From Aeromicrobium duanguangcaii (GTDB taxonomy: Bacteria > Actinomycetota > Actinomycetes > Propionibacteriales > Nocardioidaceae), in the NCBI RefSeq assembly GCF_024508295.1, contig NZ_CP101990.1, positions 186,001 through 250,000 of the forward strand: a stretch of 64,000 nt of DNA, given 5' to 3'. The position numbers and the translations under genes were made by a program. This document shows positions 56,337-64,000 of the stretch, piece by piece. Each line of letters starts with the position of its first letter. The stretch's first letter is position 1. The notes below the pieces were generated by a model. The model searched no databases. It was not told the origin of the DNA and saw nothing but the letters and a program-made list of their open reading frames with translations.

Positions 56337-57899
56337 GTGGACGCAGACGAGGGCATGACGGCGCCGAGGTTCTCCCTTCTGACGCGCGTCACGGATGCCG
56401 GCCCTGAGGCCTTCGCCGTCACGGCGGCATCCGTGGCGGAGCAGAGCCTGCCCGGCTGGGAGTGGGTCGTGGCGCTCGCCCCGTCGGCGTCGAGCCAGGT
56501 GCGCGACGCGCTGCGTGACGCGGCCGCGGGCGAGCCCCGGATCATCGTGCTGGAGTCCGACGGCGACGAGCTCGCCGGGGGCCTGGCCGCCGGCCTGGCT
56601 GCCGCGTCGGGGGACTTCGTCGGTCTGCTCGACCTCGGTGACACGCTGACGCGCCGGGCGCTGGAGTTCGTGTCCAAGACGATCGACGCGGCGGGCGACG
56701 ACCTCGACGTGGTCTACACCGATCACGACGAGCCCGAGGCCGACGGCCCCGGCCGTCAGGCGTACTACAAGCCGGACTGGTCGCCCGAGCGGTTGCGGCA
56801 CCACGCCTACGTCGGATGGCTCTGCGTCCTGCGTCGCAGCACGCTCGTCGAGGCGGGAGGCTTCCGGCCCGACGCCGGCTCCGCCGCCGCGCTCGATGCC
56901 CTGCTGCGGGTCACCGAGCGCGGCGGCGACGTGCAGCACGTCCGGCGGGTCCTGTACCGCCGCAACGGCGGCGCTCCCCACGAGGACGCCGACGCGGTCA
57001 CCGCTGTGCAAGAGCATCTCGATCGCGTGGGGATCGCGGCGACGGTGGCCCCCTCGAAGACGCCCGGGCTGCTGCAGATCGACCGACGCCCCGACGTCAC
57101 GACGACCACCTCCGTCATCATCCCGACGATCGGCACGGCGAAGGAGATCTGGGGCACGCGCCGCAACCTGGTGACCGAGACGGTGCGCACGGTGGCCGAG
57201 CACTCGCGTCACGAGGACCTCGAGTTCGTGATCGTCTACGACCCGCCCACGCCCGAGGAGGTGCTCGAGGAGTTGCGCGCGCTGCGCGAGAGCCACGGCC
57301 TGCGCATCCGTCTGGTCGTCTTCACCGAGAAGTTCAACTTCAGCGCCAAGTGCAACGTCGGCGCCGCCTACGCCGCCGGTGACGTCCTGGTCTTCCTCAA
57401 CGACGACATGGCCGCGCGCAGCGACGCGGTGATCGAGGACCTCATTGCGCCCCTGCGCGAGCCGGGCGTCGGGGCGACGGGCGGCAAGCTCTTCTTCGAG
57501 GACGGCACCGTCCAGCACGGCGGCGTCCGCTTCGGCAGCGGCCACCTCTCCGACCCGTACCGCCGGGCCTCCGCGGACGCCCTCGGCGAGCGCGGTGAGC
57601 TGCAGATCAACCGCGAGGTGACGGTGCTCACCGGGGCCTGCGTGGCCGTCCGGCGCGAGGTGTTCGAGGAGGTCGGTGGCTTCAGCGAGCGGTTCCCGAT
57701 GAACTTCAACGACGTCGACTTCGGCCTGAAGATCGCCCGCGCCGGCCTGCGCTCGGTGTGGCTGCACGACGTCCAGCTCTGGCACTTCGAGTCCGTCAGC
57801 CGCGACAACACCGTGCGTCCGTGGGAGTTCTCGCGGCTCGAGCAGCGCTGGGGCTCGCGCAAGGTCGTCCGCGAGCGCTACTCCAACAACGTGCGCTGA
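56337..57899 (+). CDS. Two-domain family 2 glycosyltransferase
   Basis: A 520-residue protein. The N-terminal half (about 8-235) is a GT2-like fold with a weakened site (VGLLDLGDTL, VVYTDHDEPE). The C-terminal half (about 258-520) is an active-type GT2 domain: TSVIIPTIG, GDVLVFLNDDMAARS near residue 353 (DxD equivalent), and FNDVDFGLKIARAG. Proteins like this elongate rhamnose- or galactofuranose-rich wall polymers. It converges with a methyltransferase gene in a glycopolymer cluster. Confidence 0.87.
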   Translation: MDADEGMTAPRFSLLTRVTDAGPEAFAVTAASVAEQSLPGWEWVVALAPSASSQVRDALRDAAAGEPRIIVLESDGDELAGGLAAGLAAASGDFVGLLDLGDTLTRRALEFVSKTIDAAGDDLDVVYTDHDEPEADGPGRQAYYKPDWSPERLRHHAYVGWLCVLRRSTLVEAGGFRPDAGSAAALDALLRVTERGGDVQHVRRVLYRRNGGAPHEDADAVTAVQEHLDRVGIAATVAPSKTPGLLQIDRRPDVTTTTSVIIPTIGTAKEIWGTRRNLVTETVRTVAEHSRHEDLEFVIVYDPPTPEEVLEELRALRESHGLRIRLVVFTEKFNFSAKCNVGAAYAAGDVLVFLNDDMAARSDAVIEDLIAPLREPGVGATGGKLFFEDGTVQHGGVRFGSGHLSDPYRRASADALGERGELQINREVTVLTGACVAVRREVFEEVGGFSERFPMNFNDVDFGLKIARAGLRSVWLHDVQLWHFESVSRDNTVRPWEFSRLEQRWGSRKVVRERYSNNVR

Positions 57900-57908
57900 C
57901 GGTCGGTC

Positions 57909-58886
57909 TCAGCGTCGGCGCAGCCGGCGACGGACGCGTCCTGCCGTCCGGCGGACCGTGCTGGGAGCGGGCTCCTGCTGCGCCGCCTGCTCGAGCTCGG
58001 CGACGCGACTGCGCAGCCTCTTCTCGACTCCCCGCAGGCGCCGTGCCTCCGCGGTGGCCGTCTCGGCCGTGCTCTCGAGGCCGATGACGCGGTCCCGCTC
58101 GACCAGTTCGGCGCGCCAGGCGGCCGTCATGAATCCCTCGGCCGAGGGGCCGGGCCGCACCCAGCGCGGGTCCTTGCCGACGACCAGCTCGGGCTCGGTG
58201 GGCACCTCGCCCTCGCGCGCGGGACGGACGGCGAGCTGGAACTGGTAGACCAACGCGTCGGGCCGGGTCCGCACCCAGGCCAGCACGCCCGGCGGCAGGT
58301 CGCCGGGATCGACGTCGACCTCCACCCCCAGCGGGTCCGCGGTGGTCCCGCGGAGCTCGGTGGTCACCAGCCCCGCGTCGGCGACCATCTGCAGCAGGCT
58401 GTCGCGGGAGAAGAACCGGATGTGGGTGCGATCGAGCAGCCCGGTGTCCGTGGTGCGCCAGCGTCCCTGCAGCAGGGCGAGCCGGAGCGACCCGTGCGTG
58501 ACGTTCGGGATCGAGATGACGATCCGGCCGCCGGGAGCCAGCAGGCGCACGCTGTCAGCCAGGACGCCCACCGGATCCATGATGTGCTCGAGCACGTCGG
58601 CGAAGATGATCGCGTCGAACGATCCGGCCTCGAAGTGCCCGCTGAGCGGAGCCGAGTCGAGGTCGCCGACGACGACCGACTCCAGGTGCTCCGCGGCGAT
58701 CGCAGCCGCAGTGGGATCGAGCTCGAACCCGCTGACGCGGCACCCACGCTCGATCAGCAGCCGGCCCAGGTCGCCGGCCCAGCAGCCCACGTCCAGGACC
58801 CGGTGCGCGTCGCCGAGCAGGTCGATGACCTGCCCGTGGCTCGTGTTCAGGTTGGTCGGGTCGATCTCGACGGCGTAGTGGCTCAT
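57909..58886 (-). CDS. SAM-dependent methyltransferase with C-terminal coiled coil
   Basis: A 325-residue protein. The class I methyltransferase domain (about 25-190) has VLDVGCWAGDLGRLL, DAIIFADVLEHIMDP and LLAPGGRIVISIPN. After a linker, the last 70 residues form a basic coiled coil (ERDRVIGLESTAETATAEARR ending in Arg repeats), probably for assembly with partner enzymes or membrane. In O-antigen and wall-glycan clusters such enzymes cap or modify the growing chain. The substrate is inferred only from context. Confidence 0.82.
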   Translation of the reverse strand: MSHYAVEIDPTNLNTSHGQVIDLLGDAHRVLDVGCWAGDLGRLLIERGCRVSGFELDPTAAAIAAEHLESVVVGDLDSAPLSGHFEAGSFDAIIFADVLEHIMDPVGVLADSVRLLAPGGRIVISIPNVTHGSLRLALLQGRWRTTDTGLLDRTHIRFFSRDSLLQMVADAGLVTTELRGTTADPLGVEVDVDPGDLPPGVLAWVRTRPDALVYQFQLAVRPAREGEVPTEPELVVGKDPRWVRPGPSAEGFMTAAWRAELVERDRVIGLESTAETATAEARRLRGVEKRLRSRVAELEQAAQQEPAPSTVRRTAGRVRRRLRRR

Positions 58887-58924
58887 CTGCGGCTCAACTC
58901 TCTGTTCGACAGTCGTACGGGGGA

Positions 58925-61480
58925 TCAGCTGCCGTACAGGGACTTCACGCGGGCCACGACGCGCGCGGCGGCCCGGTCGTCGACGTGATCGAAGAAGAGC
59001 CGACGCCGCCAGGCGTAGTCCTCCTCCTGCTCCGGTGACAGGGGATCGAAGAAGCCGTCGAGCGCCTCGGCCAGGTCGTCGAAGGTCTCGCAGACCGGGC
59101 CGGGAAGAACCTGGTGGAGATCATAGAACAGGCCGCGTTCCTGCTGGGAGTACCGATCCAGGTCGTAGGCGAAGCTGGCCACGGGGCGTCCGGTCAGCAT
59201 GAAGTCGACGAGACAGCTGGAGTAGTCGCTGACGAGGGCGGCCGCGCTGCGGTAGAGGACCTCCAGGTCCGGGTACCGCCGGCTCGACACGTCGATCGCC
59301 CCCAGCGGCGCCAGCTGGTGCCAGTACGTCTTGGCGGAGTCGGCCATGTGCTCGCGCACGCCGAGCACCGCGTCGTTGCGGTACATCCAGTCCTGCAGCC
59401 AGGCCAGCTCCTCGGGACTGAAGCGGTAGTAGGCCTCGTCCTGCGCGTCCTTGAAGGTCGGCAGGAACAGCACGAGGCGGCGGCCGTCGAGGTCGGACTC
59501 GAGGCGACGGCCGGCGTCGGCCAGGTCGGGCGGGAGCCGCTCGGGCTCGCACCGGATGTAGTCGTTGCGCGGCAGCCCGGTGGGCCACATGTCGGTGTAG
59601 GCGAGCGGCCAGAACGCCGACCTCATGGTGAGGGAGTCCATCCGGCTCGACGTCACCACGGCGCGGCAGGCCACGTGCTCGCGGCCCTCGGCCCTCTTCA
59701 GCTCGGGGGGTGGGTCGATCATGGCCGAGCCGAATCGCTTGAGCGGGATGCCGTGCCAGGTGTTGACGAAGTTGTGGGTGATCGGGGAGAGCGGCCAGTG
59801 GGCGTTGATCCGCGGCCCGTGCTTGACGAAGATCTGGCGCGCCCGGGCCAGGTGGTACTGGCCCTCGCGGCTCATCAGCGGCACCGTCACGACGTTCTCG
59901 CCGGGCAGGTCGATCCGGCGGGAGCGGGTCAGGATGATCTTCTTGATCGACGGGTCGTCGGCGATCTCGTCGAACAGGGCGCGCTCGTTGCCCGAGAGGG
60001 TGTGGTCGTACGCGCAGACCGGGAACGCCCACCAGTGGTCGAACTTGGGCGCCCAGCGGTCCTCGGTGCGGAACCGCGCCCAGGACCACGGCTCGTGGTA
60101 GTCCACGGTCCCGTCGGGGCGCGTCGTGATCGACAGGCTGTGCCGGAGCTTGTCGTCCGCGCTCATCCGCAGCAGGTTGCGCTCGAAGGACTCGACGTCG
60201 GCGCCCGGCACCAAGGCCAGGACGCGCTCCTTCCAGGTGTCGAGGTCCGGCATGCGCCGCGGGTTCTCGGAGATCAGGTTGCGCTTCAGCAGCGGGAAAC
60301 CCTGGGCCAGGACGTCCCAGTAGTCGGTCGTGTAGGCCGGCAGGTAGGGGTACAGCCCGTCGACGATCGTGGCGAAGTCGAAGCCCCGGGTCAGCAGGTA
60401 CCGGCTCAGGCCGACCTCGTACTTGAGGATGACGAGCGACTTCGAGGTCTGTCGCCGGACCGAGTCCAGCCGCGCCCGGAACCCCGGGTCGGCGATGACC
60501 GGGCGCCGGAAGACCAGGAAGTACGAGCTCAGGTGCAGGTGGTCGACGGGGTCGATCTCGTTGGGGACGCGCCAGCGCTGCTTCGCCTCCGCCAGCGGCA
60601 GCGGGACGTCGTCGCCGTTGTCGCGGGAGTAGGGGCGCTTGGTGGCGTGCAGTCCCCACCAGTCGGCGGCGGTGGCGACCATCTGGGCGAACACGTCGTC
60701 GAGGGGGCGCAGCAGGTAGGCGCTGTCGTTGGCGAACACGACCTCGTCGTACGTCGCGAGGGTGTCCCAGCCGACGAGGTCCTGCGCGAGCATCGACCAC
60801 GAGCCGAAGTCGTAGCGGCCGTGGCGGATCGACCAGGCACCACGCGTCACGCCGGCGAGCTTCTCCAGCTCGCCGGGCGCCATCGTGGAGTCGGCCAGGT
60901 AGTACACGTCGGCGTGGCGCGACAGCTCGGTGACGTAGGCGACGACGTGGTCGTCGACGATGCCGTCGGGGTCGTACCCCACGAACAGGCAGGCTCGACG
61001 GATCGTGTCGTCGGCTCCGAGGCTCGTGGGGGGCCGGACGTCATCGACCGGCGGGAGCGTGGGCAGGTCCTGGTGCCGTCCCACGAGCAGGTGGTGGATG
61101 AGCGGGTTGATGTCCTCGCGCGTCGGGTCGAGGTGCTCGTTCCAGTACCACCACAGGTCGAAGTCGATCCGGGGGTTGACCAGGTTCTTCCAGCCGATGC
61201 TGCAGAAGTGCCTGAACGGTCCGGTCTGGGCGGCGCGCACCAGGACCTGGGCCCGCTTGTAGGCCTTCACGTCGAACGCCTTGGCGCGCTTGATCAGGGC
61301 GACCTCGCACTCGAGCACGACCGGGTCCGGGGCGGGCGCCGCGGACTCGGGGGCCGGTGACAGCCCCGACGCGAGCACGTCGTCGAGCAGCGACTGGGCG
61401 GCCTCGGGCGACTCGCCCCGTGCGTCGTCCCAGCGCGCCGCGAAGGCGGACCAGGCGATGACGAACTCGTCGAGCGTCAC
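58925..61480 (-). CDS. RgpF/TagF fusion: rhamnan-synthesis and glycerophosphotransferase-like protein
   Basis: An 851-residue cell-envelope enzyme. The N-terminal part (about 100-420) is a rhamnan synthesis F type domain (RACLFVGYDPDGIVDDHVVAY, RHGRYDFGSWSMLAQDL, VFANDSAYLLRPLDDVF). The C-terminal half (about 470-840) is a CDP-glycerol glycerophosphotransferase (TagB/TagF) domain with NTWHGIPLKRFG (about 575) and SDYSSCLVDFMLTGRPV (about 750) intact. It probably builds or extends a wall polymer such as a teichoic acid-like glycan. GTG 61480, with GGAGGTG upstream, overlaps the preceding gene. Confidence 0.85.
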   Translation of the reverse strand: MTLDEFVIAWSAFAARWDDARGESPEAAQSLLDDVLASGLSPAPESAAPAPDPVVLECEVALIKRAKAFDVKAYKRAQVLVRAAQTGPFRHFCSIGWKNLVNPRIDFDLWWYWNEHLDPTREDINPLIHHLLVGRHQDLPTLPPVDDVRPPTSLGADDTIRRACLFVGYDPDGIVDDHVVAYVTELSRHADVYYLADSTMAPGELEKLAGVTRGAWSIRHGRYDFGSWSMLAQDLVGWDTLATYDEVVFANDSAYLLRPLDDVFAQMVATAADWWGLHATKRPYSRDNGDDVPLPLAEAKQRWRVPNEIDPVDHLHLSSYFLVFRRPVIADPGFRARLDSVRRQTSKSLVILKYEVGLSRYLLTRGFDFATIVDGLYPYLPAYTTDYWDVLAQGFPLLKRNLISENPRRMPDLDTWKERVLALVPGADVESFERNLLRMSADDKLRHSLSITTRPDGTVDYHEPWSWARFRTEDRWAPKFDHWWAFPVCAYDHTLSGNERALFDEIADDPSIKKIILTRSRRIDLPGENVVTVPLMSREGQYHLARARQIFVKHGPRINAHWPLSPITHNFVNTWHGIPLKRFGSAMIDPPPELKRAEGREHVACRAVVTSSRMDSLTMRSAFWPLAYTDMWPTGLPRNDYIRCEPERLPPDLADAGRRLESDLDGRRLVLFLPTFKDAQDEAYYRFSPEELAWLQDWMYRNDAVLGVREHMADSAKTYWHQLAPLGAIDVSSRRYPDLEVLYRSAAALVSDYSSCLVDFMLTGRPVASFAYDLDRYSQQERGLFYDLHQVLPGPVCETFDDLAEALDGFFDPLSPEQEEDYAWRRRLFFDHVDDRAAARVVARVKSLYGS

Positions 61481-63951
61481 GCGACACCTCCTTCGAGCTC
61501 GAGACGCACGCGCTCGACGGCGCGGGCGGTGTTCTGGTCGTCGACGCGGTCGATCAGCAGGTCGCGCGTGCGCAGGTACCGGCGCGACGGCTCGGTGGCA
61601 TCGAGGGTGGGGGCGAGCGCCTCGACGAGGGAGTCGAAGTCGCGGCAGACCGGACCGGGGAAGAGGTGCTCGAGGTCGAACAGCAGCGAGTCGGCGACCT
61701 GGTCGAGGTCGTGCGCGAAGCTGACGACGGGCCGGCCGGTCACCATGAAGTCGAGCCCGATGCCGTCGTGGTCGGTGACGAGGACGTCGGTGGCGCGCAG
61801 CACCGCCTGGGTGCTGGGGAAGCCGATCGCCGAGAGGTCGAGGGCGGCTTCGCCGAAGCGGCGCAGGTAGGCGCGCTCGAGGTCGCCCCGCGGATCGCGG
61901 ACGCCCCACACGGCGTCGTTCGCCCGCGCCCACGCGACGAGAGCGTCGATCTCGCGCCGGGAGTAGGGGTACGGCTTCGCCGAGCTGAGAGAGGAACGGT
62001 GCGAGGTGGCCAGCAGGACGAGGCGGCGCCCGCCGAGGAGATCGCGGACGCCCTGTTCCTGGGCGGCGACCTCGGGCGGGGGCAGCTCGGCGACGAGGTG
62101 GTCGTGGGCGGGGATGCCGGTCAGCCAGGCGTCGGCGAAGCGGGCGGGCCAGTGGGCCGCGAGCGCGACACCACGGTCGACGGCCGACGCGGCCAGCACG
62201 CCGGTGACCTTCGGACGCGGGATCTCGTGCAGCATCTCCAGCGGCCCGGTGTCGTCGGGGCGGGAGATGTCAGGACGCGGCGAGGGGGTCATCATCCGCG
62301 AGGTGGCGACCATCGACAGGCCCTCGCGCACGGCGACGACGACATGTCGCTCGGCCAGGCTGCCGAGGCCGAGGGTGCGGAACGGCTGCTCCTTCACGAA
62401 GATGACGCCGGCGCCGAGCAGGGCCTCACGCCCGGCGGGGCTGCGCTCGGGCAGGCAGACCACGTTGCGTCCCGCCGGCTCGAGGCGGACCGAGCGGGAG
62501 AGGACGATCTTGGTGATGGCGGGGTCGTCGCGGACCAGATCGAAGATCGCGCGGCTGTTGTCCGGCAGCATCCCCGTGGCGGGGTCGACGACGAACACCC
62601 AGCGGTCGGGCCGCCGCGGCGCGGCGGTGTCGGCCTTCTTGAACTCGCGCGGGGTCATCGGCGTCGGGACGACGACCTCGCCGTCGTCGCCGCGCTCGAT
62701 CGCGAAGCTGCGGGCCAGCCGGTCGGCGGGGGCCGTGCGGAGCAGGCTCTCCTCGAGCACCTCGACCGGAGCCTCGGGCGCCACCTCGAGGAGTCGCTCC
62801 TTCCAGTGCACGAGCCCGGGCACGTCGTAGTGGTTCTGGTAGATCAGGAACCGCTTCAGCACCGGGAAGCCCTCGTCGATGAGCCGGAACGCCCACGGGG
62901 TGAAGACCGGGTGGAAGGGGTAGAGGTACGGGACGAACGTCGAGAAGCGGTGCCCGTGGCCGATGAGCAGGTGGGTCAGGCCGATCTCGTACTTCTGGAT
63001 GATCAGGCGCTTCGAGGGCTGCGCGGTGACGCTGTCGATCAGCCGGCGGAAGATCGCGTTGTCGAGCACGGGGCGGCGGAACGCCAGGAAGTACGAGCCC
63101 ACGAGGAAGTCGTAGGTGACCGAGTCCTCGTACTGGTCGAGGAGCTCGTCGCGGACGGTGTCGAGCGGGATCGGATCGGGGAACGCGTTCTCGGGGACGT
63201 CGCGCGTCATCGCGATGCCCTTCGTGGCCTGCAGACCCCACCAGTCGCACGCCTGGGCATCCATCCGCTCGAACACCTCGTCCAGCGGACGGACGAGGAA
63301 GGACGAGTCGTTGACGAACAGGACCTCGTCGTAGTCCTCGAGGGCCTCCCAGCCGACGAGGTCGCGGGCGAGCATCGAGTACGAGCCGAAGTCGTAGGCG
63401 CCGTGGCGGACGGACCAGGCGTCCCGCGCGACCTCGCGCAGCTTCGCCAACTCGGTCTCGGGCAGGTAGCTGTCGTACAGGCAGTACACGTCGCTGAACC
63501 GGGCCAGCTCGCGCAGCAGGATCATGGCCGCCTCGTCGACGACTCCCTGGGCGTCGAAGCCGGCGAACAGGCAGGCGCGGCGCACCGGACGGTCGGTGGG
63601 CAGGACCGCGCCGGGCCCACTGGCGGTGGTGCGCGGCCGGGTCGAGAGGCCCACCGCGCGTCCGGCGAGGGCGTAGTGGACGAGGGGGTTGAGCGAGTCG
63701 TCGGCCGGGTCGAGGTGGTTGGCCCAGTACCACCAGACGTCGAACTCGGCGTTCGGCTTGCGCAGCTGCTTCCACCCCGTGGTGCAGAAGTGCTCGAGCA
63801 GGTCGGTGACGGTGTCGGGCAGGGTCGGCAGGGTCGGCAGGGTCTGGGCGTAGTACGCCTCGTCGAAGAGCGGAGCGACCGCGGCCATCTCGGCTTCCAG
63901 CCGCTCGTGGTCGGGCATCAGCTCCAGCGCGACCAGGGCGTCGGCGCTCAC
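61477..63951 (-). CDS. RgpF/TagF-like fusion protein with altered TagF motifs
   Basis: An 824-residue paralog of the downstream gene. The RgpF-type half is well kept (RACLFAGFDAQGVVDEAAMI, RHGAYDFGSYSMLARDL, LFVNDSSFLVRPLDEVF). The C-terminal half aligns with TagF enzymes but the two catalytic motifs are changed: HGIPLK becomes LHEIPRPKV (about 575) and SDYSS becomes TDHDGIGLDFMVTGRPV (about 730). It may have a new specificity or a structural role. GTG 63951 overlaps the stop of the gene beyond the window edge. Confidence 0.8.
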   Translation of the reverse strand: MSADALVALELMPDHERLEAEMAAVAPLFDEAYYAQTLPTLPTLPDTVTDLLEHFCTTGWKQLRKPNAEFDVWWYWANHLDPADDSLNPLVHYALAGRAVGLSTRPRTTASGPGAVLPTDRPVRRACLFAGFDAQGVVDEAAMILLRELARFSDVYCLYDSYLPETELAKLREVARDAWSVRHGAYDFGSYSMLARDLVGWEALEDYDEVLFVNDSSFLVRPLDEVFERMDAQACDWWGLQATKGIAMTRDVPENAFPDPIPLDTVRDELLDQYEDSVTYDFLVGSYFLAFRRPVLDNAIFRRLIDSVTAQPSKRLIIQKYEIGLTHLLIGHGHRFSTFVPYLYPFHPVFTPWAFRLIDEGFPVLKRFLIYQNHYDVPGLVHWKERLLEVAPEAPVEVLEESLLRTAPADRLARSFAIERGDDGEVVVPTPMTPREFKKADTAAPRRPDRWVFVVDPATGMLPDNSRAIFDLVRDDPAITKIVLSRSVRLEPAGRNVVCLPERSPAGREALLGAGVIFVKEQPFRTLGLGSLAERHVVVAVREGLSMVATSRMMTPSPRPDISRPDDTGPLEMLHEIPRPKVTGVLAASAVDRGVALAAHWPARFADAWLTGIPAHDHLVAELPPPEVAAQEQGVRDLLGGRRLVLLATSHRSSLSSAKPYPYSRREIDALVAWARANDAVWGVRDPRGDLERAYLRRFGEAALDLSAIGFPSTQAVLRATDVLVTDHDGIGLDFMVTGRPVVSFAHDLDQVADSLLFDLEHLFPGPVCRDFDSLVEALAPTLDATEPSRRYLRTRDLLIDRVDDQNTARAVERVRLELEGGVA

Positions 63952-64000
63952 TGGTGGGTGCGCAGGTGGTTGAGGAGCGGGTTCGCCCGGCGCTGCGCCA
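63948..64000 (-). CDS. C-terminal end of an upstream wall-glycan gene (partial)
   Basis: An open frame entering from the right edge ends at TGA 63948-63950 with RRANPLLNHLRTHQ, and its stop overlaps GTG 63951 of the next gene in the same 4-bp way as the pair downstream. The NPL-NH-L pattern recalls the NPLIHHLLVG stretch of the RgpF-like proteins. Too short to name. Confidence 0.45.
   Translation of the reverse strand, partial: AQRRANPLLNHLRTHQ

Overview
The window comes from a high-GC Gram-positive bacterium. Gene order matches actinobacterial neighbourhoods: a bioY/bioQ pair, guaB1, the ssd-tadABC pilus locus beside an SftH-type helicase and bldG, then topA-tmk-holB. Class E sortase, DUF3151 and DUF4244 genes are also actinobacterial hallmarks. 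A Nocardioidaceae/Aeromicrobium-like host is my inference; no rRNA is present to confirm it. At least thirteen genes carry a TANNNT box 6-7 nt before an ATG or GTG start, so leaderless mRNAs appear common.

Layout. 1-5612: BioY (cut by the left edge), its TetR regulator BioQ with twin operators, a GNAT enzyme, GuaB1, a LytS-type kinase without a partner, a methyltransferase and an Rv3662c-like protein. 5835-11679: HAD phosphatase and Flp/Tad pilus locus (ssd, tadA, tadB, tadC, two pilin-like DUF4244 genes, TadE and a TadE-like protein). 11700-18900: BCCT transporter, SftH helicase, BldG, a methyltransferase and an MFS pump. 19014-26233: topA, aqpZ, tmk, holB, a secreted peptidase-like hydrolase and chorismate mutase.

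26329-29680: an intact tRNA-Thr(CGU) followed by a decayed 3.2-kb island. The island has a dead tyrosine-integrase C-terminus and an AbiEi/AbiEii toxin-antitoxin operon with two matching operators. It ends in a duplicated tRNA 3' half plus tRNA terminator. 29972-42067: cutinase, amidohydrolase with discoidin domain, DapC-like aminotransferase, sortase, pyrE, rRNA/tRNA methyltransferase, fba, UspA, DUF3151, a DagK-type lipid kinase and two stand-alone condensation-domain acyltransferases.

42317-54651: purine genes purA, purD, purB and purC, interleaved with other genes. Between purA and purD lies an uncharacterised six-gene operon (43630-48108) made of two paralogous gene pairs plus two single genes. 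It resembles a type VII-secretion accessory/effector module and is the best candidate here for an undescribed system. 54736-64000: an acyl-CoA ligase and a cell-wall glycopolymer cluster (two-domain GT2, methyltransferase, two RgpF/TagF-like fusion proteins) that continues past the right edge.
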